Shown here one piece after another: positions 1 through 6,815 of a DNA stretch of 12,444 nucleotides. Every line of letters starts with the position of its first letter. Positions within the stretch are counted from its first letter, which is position 1. Source of the DNA: Actinomycetota bacterium (GTDB lineage: Bacteria; Actinomycetota; Acidimicrobiia; Acidimicrobiales; Ilumatobacteraceae); the NCBI GenBank assembly GCA_005793785.1, contig SXPW01000122.1, forward strand, positions 1 to 12,444, read 5' to 3'. A program made the translations under genes and the position numbers. Under the pieces are notes generated by a model. The model was not told where the DNA came from and did not search any database. It worked only from the letters and a program-made list of their open reading frames with translations.

Positions 1-5
1 ACTTT

Positions 6-44
6 TGTCAATGTCACTGCTGAGGTGACATCAACGAATTGACA
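6..44. repeat. Compound inverted repeat
   Basis: ATGTCAC (11-17) and GTGACAT (25-31) form a perfect 7-bp inverted repeat with a 7-nt loop. An outer arm pair, TGTCAAT (6-12) with ATTGACA (38-44), overlaps it by two bases, so two alternative stems are possible. Each outer arm includes TTGACA on one strand: minus 11-6 and plus 39-44. The minus copy is a perfect -35 hexamer whose -10 would fall beyond the window edge. The structure could be an rRNA processing stem, an operator or a promoter region. No function is shown. Confidence 0.45.
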
Positions 45-106
45 GACAGTATCCGTCGACACGAGGTCGCCGTTACTGCCCGCACTGGCGTTCAGTCTTC
101 TCTTCC

Positions 107-119
107 GTTTTCAAGGAGC
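107..119 (-). promoter_or_regulatory. boxA-like antitermination motif
   Basis: The minus strand reads GCTCCTTGAAAAC. This is close to the boxA motif of rRNA leaders (TGCTCTTTGAAAAC-like in Gram-positive bacteria), which recruits NusB/NusE for antitermination. It lies about 90 nt downstream of the promoter pair at 239-211, a reasonable leader distance. The match is by eye and a short motif can arise by chance. Confidence 0.35.
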
Positions 120-168
120 TTCCAGGGCGGACACGTGCGCTATGCAGAGGTCTCCGCTCTTTCCCGGT

Positions 169-208
169 CTCGGACTCGACATGGTCGTAGTCCTGAAACT
201 CGGACTCG
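169..208. repeat. 10-bp direct repeat flanking a hairpin
   Basis: CTCGGACTCG occurs at 169-178 and again at 199-208, 30 bp apart. The first copy supplies most of the left arm of a hairpin: GGACTCGAC (172-180), loop ATG (181-183), right arm GTCGTAGTCC (184-193). The stem is 9 bp with one bulged base. No T-run follows on either strand, so it does not look like an intrinsic terminator. It lies just downstream of the predicted transcription start of the minus-strand promoter at 239-211, so it would be in the transcript leader. Confidence 0.5.
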
Positions 209-210
209 TC

Positions 211-239
211 ACACTAGCGGATGGATGGTGGACCCCCAA
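211..239 (-). promoter_or_regulatory. Predicted promoter reading left from the tyrS end
   Basis: On the minus strand TTGGGG (239-234) is separated by exactly 17 nt from TAGTGT (216-211). The -10 fits the TANNNT form used at other starts in this window, and the -35 keeps TTG. It starts about 40 bp after the tyrS stop and points to the left edge, so a separate transcription unit probably begins here, most likely rRNA. Confidence 0.45.
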
Positions 240-242
240 CCT

Positions 243-258
243 CCCACCCCGAAGTGGG
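243..258 (-). terminator. Weak hairpin after tyrS
   Basis: On the minus strand CCCAC and GTGGG form a 5-bp stem (258-254 with 247-243) around TTCGGG, extendable by a T-G wobble. It begins 22 nt after the tyrS stop. No U-run follows, so termination would be weak or Rho-dependent. It may equally be incidental structure. Confidence 0.25.
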
Positions 259-280
259 CTGAAATCCCGCAACGCCGGAT

Positions 281-1561
281 TTAGTGGCCGAAATCCACCA
301 AGTGGTAGGTGGTCTTGCCCTTGCGAAGCAACAGCCAGCGATCGTGCAACAGGGGTATTTGTCCCAGATCGGCGTCGGCTCCGAGTACCACCCCATTGGC
401 TCGCACGCTCTTTTGGGTGAGCAAACGGCGGGCCTCGCTCTTGCTGGCGGCGATACCCGGCAGGGCGGAGAGGACGCCGGCGGCATCGGCCAGGACTGCA
501 CTTCCCATCTTGGTGGCGGGTACCTCGGCGGCGATGAACGACATGGTGGCAGCCGATGCAGACATCGGGTCGCCACCAAAGAGAATGGCGGCGGCATCGG
601 ACGCGGCACGTGCCGCGTCGACACCGTGCACCAGGGTGGTCAACTCATCGGCGAGGGCCCGCTGGGCGATGCGCGCAGACGGGTTGGCGTGTTGCTCGTC
701 CAGCAGGGCGGCCACCTCGTCGAGCGACTTCAACGAAAACTGCGGCAGGTATCGCTCGATGTCCTCATCGGCGATCTGCACCCAGAATTGCCGGAATTGA
801 TAGGGCGAGGTCTTCCTTGCGTCGAGCCACACTGCCCCGTCGGCCGTTTTGCCGAACTTGCTGCCGTCGCTCTTGGTGAGAAGGGGCCAGGTGAGTCCGT
901 ACGCCCCGCGTCCGAGACGCTGACGGATGAGATCGCTGCCGGCGGTGATGTTGCCCCACTGGTCGCTTCCACCCATCTGCATCTCGCAGTCGTGGAACTC
1001 GCACAGGTGACGAAAATCGTTGGCTTGTAACAACATGTAACTGAACTCCGTGTACGAGAGCCCGTTCTCGTCACTGAGGCGCGACTTCACGCTGTCCTTG
1101 GCCATCATCTGGTTCACGGTGATGTGCTTGCCCACGTCGCGCAGGAAGTCGAGCACCGGGACATCGCGAGTCCAGTCGGCGTTGTCCACCAGCGTGGCTG
1201 CATTGTCGCCCGCGTCGAAATCAAGCAGGCGTTCGAGTTGCGTCTTGATGTTGGCGACGTTCGCCGCGAGCGTGTCGGCGTCCAACAGGTTGCGCTCCTC
1301 GCTACGACCCGACGGATCGCCCACCATGCCGGTCGCACCGCCGGCCAACACGATGGGACGGTGCCCGAGTAGTTGGAACCGGCGCAGGGCGATCTGGCCG
1401 AGCAGGTTCCCTGCATGCAAGGAGTCCGAGGTGGGATCGAAGCCCACGTAGGCCGACATTCGATCACCGGTGCTGCGTTGGGCGAGGACCTGACGGTCGG
1501 TGGAATCGTGAATCAACCCACGCGAGGCGAATTCGGCGACGACATCACCGAACTTCGCCAT
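281..1561 (-). CDS. tyrS: Tyrosyl-tRNA synthetase
   Basis: This class I aminoacyl-tRNA synthetase charges tRNA-Tyr with tyrosine in the cytoplasm. The 426-residue product has the usual bacterial TyrRS length. Visible marks are the HIGH-type motif HAGN at about residues 49-52, the tyrosine/tRNA-site segment GGSDQWGNI at about 197-205, the KMSKS-type loop KFGKT at about 235-239, and a C-terminal S4-like RNA-binding segment (SKSEARRLL, then VRANGVVLG). The start is ATG 1561 because the family homology begins at MAKFGDVV and TACTCT lies 6 nt upstream of it. An in-frame start at 1606 would add 15 unconserved residues. The gene is 57 bp downstream of the thioesterase and probably has its own promoter, so it need not follow arginine control. 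Confidence 0.97.
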   Translation of the reverse strand: MAKFGDVVAEFASRGLIHDSTDRQVLAQRSTGDRMSAYVGFDPTSDSLHAGNLLGQIALRRFQLLGHRPIVLAGGATGMVGDPSGRSEERNLLDADTLAANVANIKTQLERLLDFDAGDNAATLVDNADWTRDVPVLDFLRDVGKHITVNQMMAKDSVKSRLSDENGLSYTEFSYMLLQANDFRHLCEFHDCEMQMGGSDQWGNITAGSDLIRQRLGRGAYGLTWPLLTKSDGSKFGKTADGAVWLDARKTSPYQFRQFWVQIADEDIERYLPQFSLKSLDEVAALLDEQHANPSARIAQRALADELTTLVHGVDAARAASDAAAILFGGDPMSASAATMSFIAAEVPATKMGSAVLADAAGVLSALPGIAASKSEARRLLTQKSVRANGVVLGADADLGQIPLLHDRWLLLRKGKTTYHLVDFGH

Positions 1562-1573
1562 GCGTCCAGAGTA
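1562..1573 (-). promoter_or_regulatory. -10 element for tyrS, probable leaderless start
   Basis: TACTCT (1573-1568) is followed by six bases and then the tyrS ATG at 1561. With this spacing transcription would begin at or next to the A of the start codon. No clear Shine-Dalgarno sequence or strong -35 is seen. The site supports ATG 1561 over the upstream in-frame start. Confidence 0.45.
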
Positions 1574-1618
1574 GAGCGCGCGCCGTGGCACGGTCGCCAA
1601 TCGCAATCGTTGTCGGTG

Positions 1619-2017
1619 CTAGCGAGTGGCGAGTCGTTCGTCCTGCGCCATCGCGGACCGGACCCATTCCGGGATCGCCACCACGTTCGGTGCGCCCGGC
1701 GTGGTGGACACGTAGACGATGGTGGTATCGAACGACGGTTCACCATCGACGTGTCCGTGTATCGACACGTCGAAAGAACTCGTGCCCCAGCGAGACACCG
1801 TGCAGTCGAGCGTCGCCACATCGCCGAGGCGCAACGGTCGGTGCCACACCACGTTCACGCTCTTCAACATGCAGTCGAATTCGTGCATTCGCCCACCCAA
1901 ACGAGCCGAAAACCAGCACATGGCGGCATCGTCGCAATAGGCGAGGTAGTGGGCGTTGAATACCACCTGCTGCATGTCGCAATCGCCGTAGCGAACACGG
2001 ATGTCGTGACGGTACAC
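1619..2017 (-). CDS. Acyl-CoA thioesterase, 4HBT/YbgC-FadM-type hot-dog fold
   Basis: The 132-residue product belongs to the small hot-dog thioesterases that hydrolyse acyl-CoA thioesters in the cytoplasm. The N-terminal signature is clear: VRYGDCD, then VVFNAHYLAY at about residues 8-27. Asp14 matches the catalytic Asp of the YbgC-type motif D-T-D-x-x-G-V-V. The usual GG after this Asp is replaced by QQ and the usual His by Asn, so substrate choice may differ from YbgC. The substrate cannot be told from sequence. The start is GTG 2017, seven bases after TAGTGT. It stands 40 bp downstream of the M14 gene and 57 bp upstream of tyrS, and no functional link to either is evident. Confidence 0.85.
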   Translation of the reverse strand: MYRHDIRVRYGDCDMQQVVFNAHYLAYCDDAAMCWFSARLGGRMHEFDCMLKSVNVVWHRPLRLGDVATLDCTVSRWGTSSFDVSIHGHVDGEPSFDTTIVYVSTTPGAPNVVAIPEWVRSAMAQDERLATR

Positions 2018-2030
2018 GCCCCAAACACTA
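2018..2030 (-). promoter_or_regulatory. -10 element for the thioesterase, probable leaderless start
   Basis: TAGTGT (2030-2025) is followed by TTGGGGC and then GTG 2017. The geometry matches other starts here. The GGGG could also be a poor ribosome-binding site, so leaderless initiation is an inference. Confidence 0.4.
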
Positions 2031-2057
2031 GGTGTCGACTGTGGGTCGCGACTCGGA

Positions 2058-2801
2058 CTACTGCAGGGAGCGCAAGGCGTTGTTCGTCAACCGAGCGACG
2101 ACCATCACGGCTTCGGCGTGACGCCGTGCCTGGGCTGGCGACAAGGTCGGGCCAAGTTCGACAACGAAGCCCATCGCACTCGACACCGCATTGCGTTGCC
2201 AGGTTGCAGCAACCCCGGTGTACGTTCCACCGGTGATTCGTACGAGCGGCAAATCCGTGAGCCGCGCGTACCGTGCTCGAAGGCGACCCTCCACACCAGC
2301 CCCCGGAGAAATCATGTTCAGATCCTGGTGGTACCAAATGCCCAATACGGGCCTGATGTCGCGCACGAATTGCACGAGGGCTCGGGTCTCGGGTTCGGAG
2401 GCCGCCTGCGGTCCCGCATATTGCCAGTAGCCGGGAGTTCCAAGGCGAGCCCAGTTCCTCGGAAAGTTGCGGTTGAGGTCCACCTGGTTGGCGTTGCCGC
2501 GCGTTTGCGCGGCGGTGCCATCGGGATTCATCGAGGGAATCACCCAGAGCTCGACGCCAGCCGGTGGAGTCATCGACGTCAACAGGTCGGTGATGAGGAG
2601 ACCGGCATCCTCATCGCCGTGGATGACTCCAACGACGAGGACCGGAGTGCCACCAGCCGTACCGAGTCGGAACGCCTCGATCTCACGACCCTGCACCGAC
2701 GTACCGATGACTCGGCGTTCGATTGGCGCGACGTCGTCGACCTGCGCGTCGACGGGGACGCTGAGCACCAACGCCACGATGGCTCCCAATCGCCGGAACA
2801 T
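2058..2801 (-). CDS. Secreted M14-family zinc carboxypeptidase
   Basis: The 247-residue product has an N-terminal signal peptide: FRR, a hydrophobic stretch to about residue 17, and likely cleavage near VDA-Q. The mature part shows the M14 pattern: zinc ligands H61 and E64 in HGDED, NPDG at 92-95, VDLNRNFP at about 107-114 for carboxylate binding, a third zinc His likely H158 (WYHQD), and the catalytic Glu likely E215 (VVELG). The size fits the short peptidoglycan-peptide branch (MpaA-like) better than digestive carboxypeptidases. A role in trimming or recycling cell-wall peptides outside the membrane is therefore plausible but not proven. It starts 42 bp after argH on the same strand and may be read through from the arg operon. 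Known arginine pathways do not need it. Confidence 0.88.
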   Translation of the reverse strand: MFRRLGAIVALVLSVPVDAQVDDVAPIERRVIGTSVQGREIEAFRLGTAGGTPVLVVGVIHGDEDAGLLITDLLTSMTPPAGVELWVIPSMNPDGTAAQTRGNANQVDLNRNFPRNWARLGTPGYWQYAGPQAASEPETRALVQFVRDIRPVLGIWYHQDLNMISPGAGVEGRLRARYARLTDLPLVRITGGTYTGVAATWQRNAVSSAMGFVVELGPTLSPAQARRHAEAVMVVARLTNNALRSLQ

Positions 2802-2830
2802 GCGGCTGCGATTAGTTCGGGCGGCTGCGA
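2802..2830. repeat. 10-bp direct repeat upstream of the M14 gene
   Basis: GCGGCTGCGA occurs at 2802-2811 and 2821-2830, 19 bp apart. The first copy abuts the M14 start codon. Spacing near two helical turns would suit a protein site, but the motif is GC-rich and may be a chance or replication-slippage repeat. Confidence 0.4.
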
Positions 2831-2843
2831 GATTCGAACGTCG

Positions 2844-4229
2844 TCATGGCAAACGGGCCTGCAGCGCAGTAATGACCCGGTGCAATTCCTCGCGTTGCGA
2901 GGCGGCCGCGCTCGGACCCGCCGCGCCGTGACTGGTGCGTCGTCGAACGGCGATGCCGGGCGCGAAGAGTGCCGCCGCATCGGGTCCGAGTTGATCGTCG
3001 GCGCGAACGAGGTCGACCAGGGAAGTTCCGCTGGCGAGCGATCGGGACACCAACTCCCCCACCTTTGCGTGTGCTTGTCGGAACGGCATGCCCCGTGCGA
3101 CCAACCACTCCGCGAGATCGGTCGCCACGAGTGACGGCGCATCCGCGGCGCGCTGCATGACGTCCACATGGAACGTGGCCGCGGAGATCATGTCGGCAAC
3201 GGCTTCGAGTCCGCGATTCACCTGGTCGAGTGAATCGAATAGCGGCTCCTTGTCCTCCTGGAGATCGCGGTTGTAGGACAAGGGCAATCCCTTCAGCGTG
3301 GCGAGGAGTCCGGTGAGGTTGCCGATGATTCGCCCCGCCTTGCCGCGGGCCAATTCGGCGATGTCGGCATTCTTCTTTTGCGGCAACATCGACGAACCCG
3401 TGGCGTGGCGATCGCTGAGGGATGCGAATCCGAATTCCTCGGAGGTCCACAACACCCACTCCTCACCGATTCGCGACAGATGCACCGCCACCATGGTGAG
3501 CGCAAATATCCCCTCGGCCACGAAGTCGCGATCACTGACCGCGTCGAGGGAGTTGGCGAAGATTCCGGCGAAGCCGAGTCGGCGCTGCGAATCGTGCGCG
3601 TCGGTGGGTAGCGAAGTGCCGGCGAGTGCACCGGCACCGAGCGGTGAAACATCGAGACGCGTGATGGCGTCGAGCAGACGTCCGACGTCGCGCGAGAGTG
3701 CCCAAGCATGCGCACGGAGGTGATGCGACAACAGCACGGGTTGCGCACGTTGCAGGTGGGTGTATCCGGGAAGGTACGTATCGCCGACCTCTTGCGCCCG
3801 GCGGTCGAGCACGTCGATGCAATGGAGGACTCGCCGAGCGGTCGCGGCAAATTCACGTTTGGCGAACAAGCGCAACGCCGTCGCCACCTGGTCGTTCCGA
3901 CTGCGTCCCGTGTGCAGCCGCGCACCCGCGGCACCGGCGATCTCGGTGACCCGTCGCTCGATCGCGGTGTGGATGTCCTCGTCGTTCGGCGCAAAGGCGA
4001 AGGTGCCGGACGCAAATTCCGATTCCACCCGACGCAACGCCGCAACGATGGCATCGCTCTCGGTGCGCGGCAACACGCCGGAAGCACCCAACATCTGGGC
4101 GTGCGCGATCGACCCAGCAATGTCGTCCTGCCACAGGCGCACGTCGAAGCCGATGCTCTGCGTGAATGCCATCAGCGAATCGGCGGGTGCCTCGTTGAAT
4201 CTGCCGTGCCAGAGATGCTTCTCGGTCAT
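2844..4229 (-). CDS. argH: Argininosuccinate lyase
   Basis: ArgH splits argininosuccinate into arginine and fumarate, the last step of arginine synthesis. The 461-residue length is typical. Superfamily marks are HTGRSRNDQ at 106-114, the THLQRAQP segment at about 157-164 with the catalytic-region Thr-His, and the flexible signature loop GSSMLPQKKN at 278-287 with its catalytic Ser. The start is ATG 4229, which overlaps the argR stop by four bases (ATGA), so the two are likely translationally coupled. argG, which makes its substrate and normally lies between argR and argH in actinobacteria, is absent here and must be encoded elsewhere. Confidence 0.97.
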   Translation of the reverse strand: MTEKHLWHGRFNEAPADSLMAFTQSIGFDVRLWQDDIAGSIAHAQMLGASGVLPRTESDAIVAALRRVESEFASGTFAFAPNDEDIHTAIERRVTEIAGAAGARLHTGRSRNDQVATALRLFAKREFAATARRVLHCIDVLDRRAQEVGDTYLPGYTHLQRAQPVLLSHHLRAHAWALSRDVGRLLDAITRLDVSPLGAGALAGTSLPTDAHDSQRRLGFAGIFANSLDAVSDRDFVAEGIFALTMVAVHLSRIGEEWVLWTSEEFGFASLSDRHATGSSMLPQKKNADIAELARGKAGRIIGNLTGLLATLKGLPLSYNRDLQEDKEPLFDSLDQVNRGLEAVADMISAATFHVDVMQRAADAPSLVATDLAEWLVARGMPFRQAHAKVGELVSRSLASGTSLVDLVRADDQLGPDAAALFAPGIAVRRRTSHGAAGPSAAASQREELHRVITALQARLP

Positions 4230-4705
4230 CGGGCCGCCTTCGACAGACCGGCCAGCTCGCGCAAGTCGGTGGCGAGTCGCTTGGCGCCGTACTTCGCGTC
4301 GGCGACGATGAACATGGTGTCGTCGCCCGCCACCGTGCCGATGATTCCCTTCATGCGCGAGCGATCCAACGCCGACGCCACCACGTGTGCGCACCCCGGT
4401 GGAGTGCGAACCACCACCATCGGCTCGCTGCATTCCACCTCGGCCACCCATTCGGAGAGCACGCGACGCAGCTGGTCGAGCGGTGCAATGCGGTCCGGCG
4501 CAAAGTCGGGAATCGCATAGGCGGTCTCACCCTTTCGCACGCGAACCTTGACTGCGCCGAGATCTTCCAGGTCACGGGACACCGTCGCCTGCGTGGCGTC
4601 GATTCCCTCCTCCTCGAGCAGTTCGAGCAACATCGGCTGGCTGGTCACGGAGTTCTCAGCGATGATCCGTGCGATGGTCTGTTGTCGTTGCACCTTGCTG
4701 GTCAT
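4226..4705 (-). CDS. argR: Arginine repressor ArgR
   Basis: ArgR is the arginine-sensing repressor of arginine biosynthesis, a hexamer that binds paired ARG boxes. The 159-residue product has the family layout: an N-terminal winged helix with recognition segment ATQATVSRDLEDLG at about 37-50, and a C-terminal arginine-binding and oligomerisation domain with GTVAGDDTMFIV at about 123-134, including the Asp pair that contacts arginine. The ATG at 4705 overlaps the argF stop (ATGA), and its own stop overlaps argH in the same way. Its likely target is the pair of boxes upstream of argC, giving autoregulation of the whole operon. Confidence 0.96.
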   Translation of the reverse strand: MTSKVQRQQTIARIIAENSVTSQPMLLELLEEEGIDATQATVSRDLEDLGAVKVRVRKGETAYAIPDFAPDRIAPLDQLRRVLSEWVAEVECSEPMVVVRTPPGCAHVVASALDRSRMKGIIGTVAGDDTMFIVADAKYGAKRLATDLRELAGLSKAAR

Positions 4706-5625
4706 TTCGTGTCCCCTTTCGTGATGTCGTTGACTTCGCAGAGGAACGCCAACAATCCACGTGCCGCATGCATGCGATTGTGGGCTTGACGCACGACCCG
4801 ACTGGCCGGTCCGTCGATGACCTCGGAGGTCACCTCGACTCCCCGGTGCGCCGGCAGGCAATGCATGAAGATGGCATCCGTTGCGGCGGCGGCCATCACG
4901 GTGTCGTCCACTTGGAACTCGGCGAAGTCGCGCAGCCGTCGTTCTGTTTCCGATTCCTGACCCATGCTGACGAACACATCCGTGTGCACCGCATGGGCGC
5001 CGTCGGCGGCCTGCGATGCCGATGTCGATTGCGAGATGCTGGCTGCACCGAGGGCGGAGATTCGCGCCAACTCGTCGTCGCTCGCACCGTACCCCGACGG
5101 ACAACCCAGCCGGATGTGGGCGCCTTCGAGAGCACAACCCTCGGCCAACGATCGTGCAACGTTGTTGTAGTCGCCGATCCACGCCACCGTCTTGCCCTTC
5201 AGCGAGCCGAATTCCTCGCGCATGGTGAGGATGTCGGCGAGGCTCTGCAGCGGATGCGACTTGTCGCTCAACATGTTGATGATCGGGACGTCGTTGAGCG
5301 ACGCCATCCGCTCGAGCACCGAGTGGTCGAAGACGCGGGCCGCGATCATCGCGTGGTAGCCGGCCATGATGCGAGTGATGTCCTCGACGGTCTCACGTAC
5401 GTCGAAGCCGACCTCCTCACCACGGGTGAAGATCGGGTGACCGCCGAGTTGAACCACGGCCATTTCCATCGACTGTCTGGTGCGATTGGACGGCTTTTCG
5501 AAGATGAGTGCGACGCCGTAGTCGGCCAACGGCCAACCGAGCACTTCCTGGCGCTGCGTTGCAAGTTCCATGACCCGCGCCAGTTCCTTGCGTTGGAGAT
5601 CGATGGTGTCGAGAAAGTGTCTCAT
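4702..5625 (-). CDS. argF: Ornithine carbamoyltransferase
   Basis: ArgF joins carbamoyl phosphate to ornithine to make citrulline. The 307-residue product has the family motifs: the carbamoyl-phosphate loop FEKPSNRTR (42-50), HPLQ (124-127), SMGQE (220-224) and the ornithine/catalytic HCLPAHRG (255-262). The phosphate loop reads SNRTR where most OTCases have STRTR; the Ser, Arg and second Thr are kept, and other lineages also vary at this position (for example SLRTR). HPLQ in place of HPCQ likewise resembles the Thermus/Chloroflexi-like branch. The ATG at 5625 overlaps the argD stop (ATGA), and the stop overlaps argR. Confidence 0.96.
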   Translation of the reverse strand: MRHFLDTIDLQRKELARVMELATQRQEVLGWPLADYGVALIFEKPSNRTRQSMEMAVVQLGGHPIFTRGEEVGFDVRETVEDITRIMAGYHAMIAARVFDHSVLERMASLNDVPIINMLSDKSHPLQSLADILTMREEFGSLKGKTVAWIGDYNNVARSLAEGCALEGAHIRLGCPSGYGASDDELARISALGAASISQSTSASQAADGAHAVHTDVFVSMGQESETERRLRDFAEFQVDDTVMAAAATDAIFMHCLPAHRGVEVTSEVIDGPASRVVRQAHNRMHAARGLLAFLCEVNDITKGDTK

Positions 5626-6815
5626 GTCAGAACCTCCGCGATCGCGCGCATGGCCTCGGCGATTTCGTCGTGGGTGACGGTGATCGGCGGTGCAAGACGC
5701 AGCGCGGTGGGGGTAACCGCGTTGGTCACCACGCCGCGCTCGAGCAGGGCGAGTTGTTTTGCCTTGGCGTCGACCCCCTCGCCCAGTTCGACCCCCAGCA
5801 GGAGTCCGCGCCCGCGCACCGCCTTGACCGCGGGAAGTCGGAGCAATTGCGAGGTGAGCAATTCGCCCTTCTCGCGCGCGAGGCGCGGGGCGTCGATGCG
5901 GCGCATGATCTCGATCACCGCACACACGGCGGCGGTGGCCAACGCGGTGCCGCTGTAGGTACTGCCGTGGTCACCCGGAGCGAAGACACCGGCGATTTCC
6001 CGCCTCGCCCACAGTGCACCAACCGGCATGCCGTTGCCCATGGCCTTGGCGAGCATCACCACGTCGGGTTGCACTCCGGCATGTTGGAATGCGAACCAGT
6101 CGCCGGTGCGAGCAAAGCCGGTCTGGACCTCGTCGATCATCATCAATGCGCCACGCTCGGTGCACAACTCCCGTACCCGCTGCAACCATTCGTCGGTCGC
6201 CGGTATGACGCCACCCTCGCCCTGGACGCATTCCACCAGGACGGCGGCAACGGAGCCATCGACCGCCTGCTCGAGCGCGGCGAGATCACCGAACGGAACG
6301 TGCATGAAACCCTCGGGCATCGGCTGGAACGGCTCGTGCTTGGCGGGCTGACCCGTGGCCGCTAGCGCCGCAAGGGTCCGACCATGGAAACTCCCGAGCA
6401 TGCTGACCACCTTGAAGCGACCCCTGCCCCCGAACTTGCGCGCCAACTTGATGCCGGCTTCGTTCGCCTCGGCACCCGAATTACAAAAGAACACTTGACC
6501 GCCGCCGCCGAGTAGTTCGTCCACCATCGTCGCGGCGCGTGCGGCGACGGGATTGGCGAAGAAATTGCTGACGTGCAGCAGCGTGTGTGCCTGTTCGGCG
6601 ATGGCGTCGGCAATCTCGGGATGCGAGTGCCCGAGCGAGGTCACAGAGATTCCGGAGAGGAAGTCCAGGTACCGCTTGCCGTTCACGTCCCACAATTGCG
6701 TGCCTTCACCCCGAACGAACATGACCTGCGGAGCGCCGAACACCGGCATGAACGGGCAGTGATCTCGCAGCATCGATGCGAGTGCAGGTGAGGCCGCGAA
6801 GGCGTGACTCGTCAT
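5622..6815 (-). CDS. argD: Acetylornithine aminotransferase
   Basis: ArgD is a class III PLP enzyme that makes N-acetylornithine from N-acetylglutamate semialdehyde with glutamate as amino donor. The 397-residue length is normal. Visible are the phosphate-binding NSGAEANE (112-119), the Asp that pairs with the PLP ring in MIDEVQTG (D228), and the Schiff-base lysine in LAKAMGNG (K257). The start is ATG 6815, which overlaps the argB stop (ATGA) and matches the family N-terminus; the open frame runs further upstream inside argB. In bacteria ArgD may also serve lysine synthesis as succinyl-DAP aminotransferase, which cannot be judged here. Confidence 0.96.
   Translation of the reverse strand: MTSHAFAASPALASMLRDHCPFMPVFGAPQVMFVRGEGTQLWDVNGKRYLDFLSGISVTSLGHSHPEIADAIAEQAHTLLHVSNFFANPVAARAATMVDELLGGGGQVFFCNSGAEANEAGIKLARKFGGRGRFKVVSMLGSFHGRTLAALAATGQPAKHEPFQPMPEGFMHVPFGDLAALEQAVDGSVAAVLVECVQGEGGVIPATDEWLQRVRELCTERGALMMIDEVQTGFARTGDWFAFQHAGVQPDVVMLAKAMGNGMPVGALWARREIAGVFAPGDHGSTYSGTALATAAVCAVIEIMRRIDAPRLAREKGELLTSQLLRLPAVKAVRGRGLLLGVELGEGVDAKAKQLALLERGVVTNAVTPTALRLAPPITVTHDEIAEAMRAIAEVLT

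Larger units (their letters stand above)
1..280 (-). other. Gene-free region, possible rRNA-operon leader
   Basis: This stretch between the tyrS stop and the window edge has no convincing coding frame. Read on the minus strand, away from tyrS, it holds in order a weak hairpin, a -35/-10 pair (239-211), a hairpin flanked by a 10-bp direct repeat (208-169), a boxA-like motif (119-107), a complex dyad (44-6) and a perfect TTGACA at 11-6. Promoters, processing-type dyads and boxA together are typical of rRNA leaders. In mycobacteria one rRNA operon (rrnB) lies downstream of tyrS, which fits this position. The 16S gene itself is not in the window, so the rRNA assignment is an inference. Confidence 0.4.

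Noticed and set aside
39..44. TTGACA on the plus strand as a -35 for a rightward promoter
   Set aside because: No TANNNT lies 16-19 nt downstream, and no plus-strand gene follows; it would face the 3' end of tyrS.
2819..2839. tRNA 3'-end-like string (TTCGAATC followed by a GC-rich tail, minus strand) after argH
   Set aside because: The bases flanking the TTCGAAT do not pair as a T-arm, and the upstream sequence is argH coding, so no tRNA can be built. An attachment-site remnant is not supported by any mobile gene nearby.
2118..3134. Long plus-strand frame opposite the M14 gene and argH
   Set aside because: It lies wholly antisense to genes with clear family motifs, has no recognisable domain, and long shadow frames are expected in high-GC DNA.
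4669..5958. 429-codon plus-strand frame opposite argF and the end of argD
   Set aside because: It is antisense to well-supported argF and argD, with no family signature and a His/Arg-rich composition typical of shadow frames.
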